Source: Burkholderiaceae bacterium
Lineage (GTDB): Bacteria > Pseudomonadota > Gammaproteobacteria > Burkholderiales > Burkholderiaceae
DNA length: 5,105 nt
Reading direction: 5' to 3'
NCBI GenBank assembly: GCA_017998575.1
Contig: JAGOCV010000291.1
Span: 1 to 5,105 of the forward strand
Positions 1 through 5,105 of this stretch are shown piece after piece (the first letter of the stretch is position 1; the number at the start of each line of letters is the position of its first letter). The notes below the pieces were generated by a model, which was not told the DNA's origin, made no database searches, and saw only the letters and a program-made list of their open reading frames with translations. The translations under genes and the position numbers were made by a program.

Positions 1-390
1 TTGCTGGCCTTCCTTCATGCCTTCGGCCTTGTTGGCCGCCAGCACCGTGGGCTTGCCCAATCGGCGCAGGTAACGTGCGATGTCGTGGTCCTGCGCGGAA
101 AGTCCGGCGCGGGCATCGACGACGAACACCACTACGTCTGCCTCGGCCACGGCCTGGCGCGTCTGGTGTGCCATTTCGCGGAAGATGCTGCCCTCGCCCG
201 CATCGGGCTCGAAGCCACCGGTGTCGATGACGATGAACTCGTGGCGGCCCTGCCGGCCGTTGCCGTAGTGGCGATCCCGCGTCAGGCCGGCAAAGTCGGC
301 AACGATGGCATCACGCGTGCGCGTGAGGCGATTGAAGAGTGTGGATTTGCCGACGTTCGGACGTCCCACAAGGGCAATGACGGGTTTCAT
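1..390 (-). CDS. der: Ribosome biogenesis GTPase Der (EngA), N-terminal 130 residues; 3' end outside the window
   Basis: Der is a cytoplasmic GTPase with two tandem G domains and a C-terminal KH-like domain; it acts in late assembly of the 50S ribosomal subunit. Only the first G domain is present. Reading from ATG at 390, the protein begins [17 protein letters not shown], with the P-loop (G1) at residues 9-17 and Lys15 and Ser16 as the nucleotide-binding pair. The G2 region LTRDR lies at 36-40 with Thr37, and G3 is DTGGFEP at 56-62. The G4 motif at 120-123 reads NKAE where many GTPases have NKxD; from memory this is normal in Burkholderiales Der proteins. The frame is open to base 1, where it ends in a Gln codon, so the gene is cut by the window and not truncated. 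A GAGGA Shine-Dalgarno lies 9 nt before the ATG. The gene follows bamB after 49 bp, an arrangement shared with many Proteobacteria. Identification is very secure. Confidence 0.97.
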   Translation of the reverse strand, partial: MKPVIALVGRPNVGKSTLFNRLTRTRDAIVADFAGLTRDRHYGNGRQGRHEFIVIDTGGFEPDAGEGSIFREMAHQTRQAVAEADVVVFVVDARAGLSAQDHDIARYLRRLGKPTVLAANKAEGMKEGQQ

Positions 391-399
391 GACAGTCCG

Positions 400-404
400 T
401 CCTC
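400..404 (-). promoter_or_regulatory. Shine-Dalgarno of der
   Basis: The minus strand reads GAGGA here, with 9 nt to the ATG at 390. It supports that ATG as the der start, which is also where homologues begin ([12 protein letters not shown]). It lies in the bamB-der gap, 19 nt downstream of a small hairpin. Confidence 0.75.
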
Positions 405-422
405 ACACGGGCAAGTTGATTG

Positions 423-442
423 CGATCCGCCGCAGCGGATCA
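423..442 (-). other. Perfect inverted repeat (RNA hairpin) over the bamB stop codon, upstream of der
   Basis: On the minus strand the sequence is GATCCGC-TGCG-GCGGATC (bases 441 to 424): a perfect 7-bp stem with a 4-nt loop, extendable by one U-G pair to 442/423. It includes the bamB TGA (442-440). No run of T follows, so it does not look like an intrinsic terminator. As RNA it could stabilise the 3' end of a bamB message, mark a processing site or modestly affect read-through into der. The structure is directly visible; any function is inference. Confidence 0.5.
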
Positions 443-1600
443 ATTGGGCTGGAAGCCGTAGACACCGCCGTTGCGCGTCACCACGACCAGCGTATTACCC
501 GCCAGCACCGGTGCGGCCGCGATGGCCGACCCGTCGGTGGAGAGACGGTTGAGTGGCGCACCATCGTCACGCGACAGGATGTGCACCAGCCCCTGGAAGT
601 CGCCCACGGCGACAGAGCGGCCCATCGCGATGGGCGCGGTCAGCCCCCGGTGCAGCAGGCGCTGGCTCTGCCAGGCCGGCTCGCCGTTGGCGCGGCGCCA
701 GGCCACCACCTTGCCGTCCGATTCGGTGCCGAAGACGAAGTCGGCATCGCCATGCACGCCTTCGACGCCATTGGCGGCGCGGCTCCAGCGCACATTGCCG
801 TTCAGCGCATCGACGCAGCCCACACCGGCCTGGAACGAGCGCGTGCAGATGACGTTGTCGACACGGCTCACGCTGCCGACCAGGTCGACGAGGCGCTCGA
901 TGTCGTTGGCGCCACGCGGCATTGCGATCGGCGCCTCCCAGCGCGAACTGCCGGTGAGCGGGTTCATGCCGACAAGGCGGCTCGACAGGCCCACGACCAG
1001 GGTGTCTTCGAACGCCGTCAGCACCCCCGACTGACGCAGCACGAGCGGCTCGCCCGTGCGCTGCTGGCTCCAGAGGCGCCGGCCGGTGGCACCGTCGAAG
1101 GCAGTCACGGAACGGTCAGCTCCCAGGACGAACACGCGCTTGCCCGCCACCAGCGGCGCCGTGTACGACTGTGCCGCCAACTGCTGGCGCCAGATCACTT
1201 TGCCCTGCTCGATAGTCACCACCTCGTTGCGCGCGGTCACGACGGCCGCCTGGAAGCCATCGCTGCCTGCACCCGCAGCCACCGGCGCCCCGACATTGAC
1301 GCGCCAGATATCGCGGCCAGAGCGCGCATCGATGGCGGCCACCGTGCCATCGGCACTGGCCAGCGTCAGGGTACTGCCCGACACGTTCACGGTGAGCGGG
1401 AAGTTGACTGCACCGATGCGTGCCGTCCAGACGGAACTCACGTCCAGCAATACGTTGTTGGGGCCGAGTTCGGCGGGCTTGGGCTTGCTCGGTCCGCTGG
1501 AACAGGCCGCCAGCGCGATGGCCGCCAACACCGTGCAGCCCAGCTTGGCCAGAGCGCGCGGCGCGCGCAGACGGAATGAATGGGACATCGTCTTCGTCAC
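440..1600 (-). CDS. bamB: Outer membrane protein assembly factor BamB, lipoprotein
   Basis: BamB is a periplasm-facing lipoprotein of the BAM complex that binds BamA and helps fold and insert outer-membrane beta-barrel proteins. The 386-residue product starts with a lipoprotein signal peptide: basic residues at 10-19, a hydrophobic stretch at about 20-32 and the lipobox L30-A31-A32-C33. Ser34 at +2 agrees with sorting to the outer membrane. The rest shows the repeats of a PQQ-like (eight-bladed) beta-propeller, with recurring Gly-x-x-x-Trp elements such as GRDIW (95-99), GRRLW (173-177), GNVRW (268-272) and GEPAW (306-310). The segment DIERLVDL (233-240) matches the DRLSD-type loop that contacts BamA in E. 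coli. The chosen start is GTG at 1600, which overlaps the yfgM stop as GTGA and has GGAG 8 nt upstream. An ATG four codons later (1588) would also keep the signal peptide but has a poor ribosome site. Length fits the family (about 380-400 residues). The name is secure; the start is less so. Confidence 0.95.
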   Translation of the reverse strand: MTKTMSHSFRLRAPRALAKLGCTVLAAIALAACSSGPSKPKPAELGPNNVLLDVSSVWTARIGAVNFPLTVNVSGSTLTLASADGTVAAIDARSGRDIWRVNVGAPVAAGAGSDGFQAAVVTARNEVVTIEQGKVIWRQQLAAQSYTAPLVAGKRVFVLGADRSVTAFDGATGRRLWSQQRTGEPLVLRQSGVLTAFEDTLVVGLSSRLVGMNPLTGSSRWEAPIAMPRGANDIERLVDLVGSVSRVDNVICTRSFQAGVGCVDALNGNVRWSRAANGVEGVHGDADFVFGTESDGKVVAWRRANGEPAWQSQRLLHRGLTAPIAMGRSVAVGDFQGLVHILSRDDGAPLNRLSTDGSAIAAAPVLAGNTLVVVTRNGGVYGFQPN

Positions 1601-2286
1601 TTTGCTTTCTCCGGCGTGCCGGCCTGCGCCTTGCCCGCGAGTGTGGCCGGGTCGACCCCCAGCGCATTGAGCTTGATCTCGACCAGATGGCGCAGATCGC
1701 TGCCTGCCTCAAGCTGCGAATGCGCGCGCTGGAACTCGGCCCGCGCCTCTTCTCGCTTGCCCTGGCTGAGCAAAACGTCGCCGCGGCGGTCGGCCACCAG
1801 GGGCTGGAAGGCCGGGGGCACCGTGGCGGACAAGGCTTTGAGCGCTTCGTCGTAGGCCTTCGTATCGAGCAACAGCGCGGCAAGGCGCAGGCGTGCGACG
1901 GCCTTGTAGCCATCGTCGGCACCGTTGTCGATCAGCCAGGAAAGCGCCGCGCGGGCGCCATCCGGCTTCTGCTTTTCGTCGAGCACACGCGCTTCGAGCA
2001 GCGCTGCCTGGCTCGCGTAGGTGGTCCGGCGGTATTTGTCGCGGATGTCGGCGCCTGCGCGTTCGAGAAGCGCCACGTCGCCGGACTGCGCGGCACGCTC
2101 GACCTCGTCATACAACGCAGAAGCCTGCCCCGACTGGCGGCGCTCCCAGAACTGGTAGCCGTTCCAGGCTGCAAACGCACCCAGCACCAGGATGAGAAGC
2201 CAGGTGATCGCCAGACCGTACCGGGCCCAGAAATGTTTGAGTTGGTCGAGCTGTTCCTGCTCTTCGAGATCGAAATGTTTTGCCAT
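1597..2286 (-). CDS. YfgM-like membrane-anchored periplasmic TPR protein (Sec translocon ancillary subunit / BamB-linked)
   Basis: The 229-residue product matches the YfgM (tetratricopeptide-like, DUF2133-type) family always found between hisS and bamB. In E. coli YfgM is an inner-membrane protein with a periplasmic TPR domain; it associates with SecYEG and the chaperone PpiD and has been linked to protein export and the Rcs stress response. Visible here are an acidic cytoplasmic N-terminus (MAKHFDLEEQEQ), one transmembrane helix at about 24-44 (rich in Leu, Ile, Val and Ala) followed by WERR, and then helical TPR-like repeats at about 55-210. The segment LVADRRGDVLLSQGKREEAR (163-182) resembles the matching part of E. 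coli YfgM. The tail is Lys/Ala-rich. The ATG lies 3 nt after the hisS stop, and I see no clear Shine-Dalgarno, so initiation probably depends on coupling to hisS. The family assignment is strong; the molecular role in this organism is inferred from E. coli. Confidence 0.9.
   Translation of the reverse strand: MAKHFDLEEQEQLDQLKHFWARYGLAITWLLILVLGAFAAWNGYQFWERRQSGQASALYDEVERAAQSGDVALLERAGADIRDKYRRTTYASQAALLEARVLDEKQKPDGARAALSWLIDNGADDGYKAVARLRLAALLLDTKAYDEALKALSATVPPAFQPLVADRRGDVLLSQGKREEARAEFQRAHSQLEAGSDLRHLVEIKLNALGVDPATLAGKAQAGTPEKAK
1605..1612 (-). promoter_or_regulatory. Shine-Dalgarno of bamB that favours the GTG start
   Basis: The minus strand reads GGAGAAAG; the GGAG core ends 8 nt before GTG at 1600. 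The alternative ATG at 1588 has only a weak purine run (GAAGACG) in front of it. The site lies inside the last codons of the yfgM-like gene, so translation of the two genes is probably coupled. Confidence 0.65.
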
Positions 2287-2289
2287 GAC

Positions 2290-3594
2290 TTATCGGAATT
2301 CGGTGGGGGATTGTAGGGTGGCGGCCCAAGCGGCTACGCCGTCCAGCGACCGCGTGGACTGCGCCCCCTGCCCGTCGCGCAGCGACTTGACGGTCACCTC
2401 GCCACGTGCCATCTCATCGGGCCCGAACACCAGCGCGTGCCGCGCGCCGCTGGCATCCGCCCGCTTGAACTGCGACTTCATGCTGCCCAGTCCCTGCGAC
2501 CCGGCGGCGCCTGCATGCATCTGCACCTGCACGCCCGCGGCCCGCAACTGCTGAAGAATAGCCATCACTCGCGGAAGCACCGCTGCATCGGGCACGATGG
2601 CATAGGCGTCAGGCACGGGCTGCGGTGCCTCGACGCCCTGCTCGCGCAGCAACTCAAGCACACGCTCCACACCGAGCGCCCAACCGACGGCCGGCACATC
2701 CTTGCCGCCGATCTGGCCGATCAGGTAGTCGTAACGGCCGCCGCCACAAATAGTGCCTTGCGAGCCCAGGCGGTCTGTCACGAACTCGAACACCGTCAGG
2801 TTGTAGTAATCGAGCCCGCGCACCAGGCGTGGGTTGAGCGTCCATGCCACGCCGTTGGCGTCGAGGATGTCGGTCACAACCTTGAAGTGAGCCAGCGACT
2901 CGGCACCGAGGAAGTCGAACAGGCGCGGCGCTGCGGCCACCAGTTCCTGCATCGCCGGATTCTTGGTGTCGAGGATGCGCAGCGGATTGCTCGCCAGCCG
3001 GCGGCGCGCCTCTTCGTCGAGCTGAGCTTCATGCTGCGTGAGGTAGTCGATGAGCGCGGCGCGGTGCGCACGGCGTTCGTCGGGCTGACCCAGGCTGTTG
3101 AGTTCGAGCCGCACGTCGGCAAGACCGATCTCGCGCCACAGCGCTTGCGCCAGCAGGATCAGTTCGGCGTCCACCTCCGCGCCCGGAAAGCCCAGCGCCT
3201 CGGCGCCGATCTGGTGGAACTGGCGGTAGCGGCCCCGTTGAGGACGCTCGTGGCGGAACATCGGACCCATGTAGTAGAGGCGCTTGCCTCCTTCGTAGAG
3301 CATCGAATGTTCGGCCACCGCGCGTACCACGCCGGCCGTGTTCTCGGGGCGCAGCGTGAGCGCCTCGCCGTTGAGACGGTCCTCGAAGGAATACATCTCT
3401 TTCTCGACGATGTCGGTGACTTCGCCGATGCCACGCACGAACAACTGGGTGGGCTCGACGATGGGCGTGCGGATGTTGCGGTAGGCGTAGCGCGCCATCA
3501 GCGAGCGCACTTTGCCTTCGAGCCATTCCCAGCGCGCCGAGTCCGGCGGCAGGATGTCGTTCATGCCTTTGACGGCGGTGATCTTTTCAGCCAT
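2290..3594 (-). CDS. hisS: Histidine--tRNA ligase (histidyl-tRNA synthetase)
   Basis: HisRS is a cytoplasmic homodimeric class II synthetase that charges tRNA-His with histidine using ATP. From ATG at 3594 the product has 434 residues (E. coli: 424). It begins [17 protein letters not shown], the usual N-terminal strand and KGMNDILP signature. Class II motif 2 is [16 protein letters not shown] at 113-128. The HisRS-specific signature LVRGLDYY is at 257-264, with the catalytic Arg at 259, and GGGRYDYLI lies at 284-292. Motif 3 is [14 protein letters not shown] at 303-316. The anticodon-binding domain spans about 325-430. An in-frame GTG 16 codons upstream (3642) exists but lacks a ribosome site and would add a non-conserved tail; the ATG has AGGA 6 nt upstream. 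All catalytic motifs are intact. The gene follows ispG by 44 bp and is separated from yfgM by 3 bp. Confidence 0.98.
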   Translation of the reverse strand: MAEKITAVKGMNDILPPDSARWEWLEGKVRSLMARYAYRNIRTPIVEPTQLFVRGIGEVTDIVEKEMYSFEDRLNGEALTLRPENTAGVVRAVAEHSMLYEGGKRLYYMGPMFRHERPQRGRYRQFHQIGAEALGFPGAEVDAELILLAQALWREIGLADVRLELNSLGQPDERRAHRAALIDYLTQHEAQLDEEARRRLASNPLRILDTKNPAMQELVAAAPRLFDFLGAESLAHFKVVTDILDANGVAWTLNPRLVRGLDYYNLTVFEFVTDRLGSQGTICGGGRYDYLIGQIGGKDVPAVGWALGVERVLELLREQGVEAPQPVPDAYAIVPDAAVLPRVMAILQQLRAAGVQVQMHAGAAGSQGLGSMKSQFKRADASGARHALVFGPDEMARGEVTVKSLRDGQGAQSTRSLDGVAAWAATLQSPTEFR

Positions 3595-3600
3595 GGATTT

Positions 3601-3604
3601 TCCT
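3601..3604 (-). promoter_or_regulatory. Shine-Dalgarno that sets the hisS start
   Basis: The minus strand reads AGGA (followed by AAATCC) 6 nt before ATG 3594. The upstream in-frame GTG at 3642 has no comparable site. This, together with the conserved protein start, decides in favour of 434 rather than 450 residues. Confidence 0.7.
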
Positions 3605-3617
3605 GGATGGACGGCAG

Positions 3618-3631
3618 CGGCCAAGGGGCCG
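3618..3631 (-). other. Short inverted repeat in the ispG-hisS gap
   Basis: On the minus strand CGGCC-CCTT-GGCCG forms a 5-bp GC stem with a 4-nt loop, 23 nt upstream of the hisS ATG. No T-run follows, so it is not a typical terminator. In DNA this rich in G and C such a stem may arise by chance. No T-box-like or attenuator-like structure (for example a His-rich leader) is visible in these 44 bases. Confidence 0.3.
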
Positions 3632-3638
3632 GCGCGCG

Positions 3639-4931
<1,293 letters not shown>

Positions 4932-4933
4932 GG

Positions 4934-5105
4934 TCAGCGAACCTCGAAACGGGCCACGTTGTCGCGGGCGCGCGTGGCGAGGTCGATGTCGGCACCCCGC
5001 ACCTGCACCCGGGTCGCGTCGGCGCGGCCGACCACCACCGACAGAGGCAACGTGCCGCCGGCTTCGACGCGCTCGCCGGCCTGCAGCGTGCGCTGCAGTG
5101 TGAGC
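4934..5105 (-). CDS. rodZ: RodZ-like protein, C-terminal DUF4115 domain; 5' part outside the window
   Basis: The last 56 codons of a gene that continues past the right edge are present, ending in TGA at 4936-4934. The peptide contains [19 protein letters not shown], then [18 protein letters not shown] at the C-terminus. This fits the end of the periplasmic DUF4115 domain of RodZ-type proteins (a beta-rich domain with a GRA..V.V.G...DL....R.NVARF.V pattern). RodZ proteins have a cytoplasmic helix-turn-helix domain that binds MreB, one transmembrane helix and this periplasmic domain; they help maintain rod shape. The position directly upstream of ispG is the usual one for rodZ in Proteobacteria and supports the call. 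The N-terminal HTH and membrane segment cannot be checked here. The stop lies 2 bp before the ispG ATG. Confidence 0.85.
   Translation of the reverse strand, partial: LTLQRTLQAGERVEAGGTLPLSVVVGRADATRVQVRGADIDLATRARDNVARFEVR
4942..4945 (-). promoter_or_regulatory. Probable Shine-Dalgarno of ispG inside the rodZ-like gene
   Basis: The minus strand reads GAGG 10 nt before ATG 4931, within the last codons of the upstream gene. The spacing is slightly long. With only 2 bp between the genes, coupling to translation of the rodZ-like gene is likely. Confidence 0.5.
5081..5098. repeat. 18-bp near-perfect palindrome within the rodZ-like coding region
   Basis: CTGCAGCG-TG-CGCTGCAG: two perfect 8-bp arms separated by 2 bases. 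On the coding strand it encodes Leu-Gln-Arg-Thr-Leu-Gln, so the symmetry comes partly from the repeated Leu-Gln codon pair (CTG CAG). It could form a hairpin in RNA with a slightly opened loop. No function is evident. Confidence 0.6.

Noticed and set aside
391..439. A dedicated der promoter in the gap
   Set aside because: No pair of -35 and -10 boxes with proper spacing can be seen in these 49 bases; the ribosome site and the hairpin occupy most of it.
423..442. The bamB-der hairpin as an intrinsic terminator
   Set aside because: No run of T follows the stem on the transcribed strand, and der follows at once with its own Shine-Dalgarno.
305..1579. A 424-codon open frame on the plus strand opposite bamB
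   Set aside because: It is antisense to a clearly identified gene, has low-complexity Arg/His/Ala-rich composition with no recognisable domain, and is explained by the scarcity of stop codons opposite high-GC genes.
1116..1922. A minus-strand frame of 268 codons overlapping yfgM and bamB in another frame
   Set aside because: Its translation is Arg/Ala/Gly-rich without domains and runs across the gene boundary; both real genes are well supported in their own frames.
1420..2316. A 298-codon plus-strand open frame opposite bamB and the yfgM-like gene
   Set aside because: It crosses the junction of two real minus-strand genes and has no recognisable domain; it is a GC-driven shadow.
3595..3638. 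A leader peptide or T-box type regulator before hisS
   Set aside because: The gap is only 44 bp, has no run of His codons and no space for a T-box structure.

Overview
The window is a compact, high-GC block of housekeeping genes, all encoded on the minus strand and read from right to left. In transcription order it holds the 3' end of a rodZ-like gene, ispG, hisS, a yfgM-like gene, bamB and the 5' part of der. This order is well known in Beta- and Gammaproteobacteria. The very high GC content, the strong G/C preference at third codon positions and the character of the proteins (a long IspG of about 430 residues, and a Der G4 motif reading NKAE) point to a betaproteobacterium, most likely of the order Burkholderiales. 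The family cannot be fixed by eye.

Layout from the transcriptional start side: the RodZ C-terminal domain (4934-5105, cut by the window edge); 2 bp; ispG (3639-4931), an iron-sulfur enzyme of the MEP isoprenoid pathway; 44 bp; hisS (2290-3594), histidyl-tRNA synthetase; 3 bp; yfgM-like (1597-2286), a membrane-anchored periplasmic TPR-type protein; a 4-bp GTGA overlap; bamB (440-1600), an outer-membrane lipoprotein of the BAM complex; 49 bp containing a perfect small hairpin; der (1-390), a ribosome-assembly GTPase of which only the first 130 residues are present.

The spacing (-4 to +49 bp), the common strand and the absence of any recognisable terminator or strong promoter inside the window suggest one transcription unit or a set of overlapping ones. 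The products serve cell shape (RodZ), isoprenoid precursors (IspG, which feeds undecaprenyl phosphate and quinones), translation (HisS, Der) and envelope protein export and assembly (YfgM with the Sec translocon, BamB with BamA).

No gap exceeds 50 bp, so no intergenic stretch remains unexplained. I found no mobile element, CRISPR array, RNA gene or defence-type system. The window reads as an ordinary core-genome region, and the findings are small-scale ones: start-codon choices, translational coupling, a few inverted repeats and family-specific sequence quirks. I do not see a previously undescribed system here.
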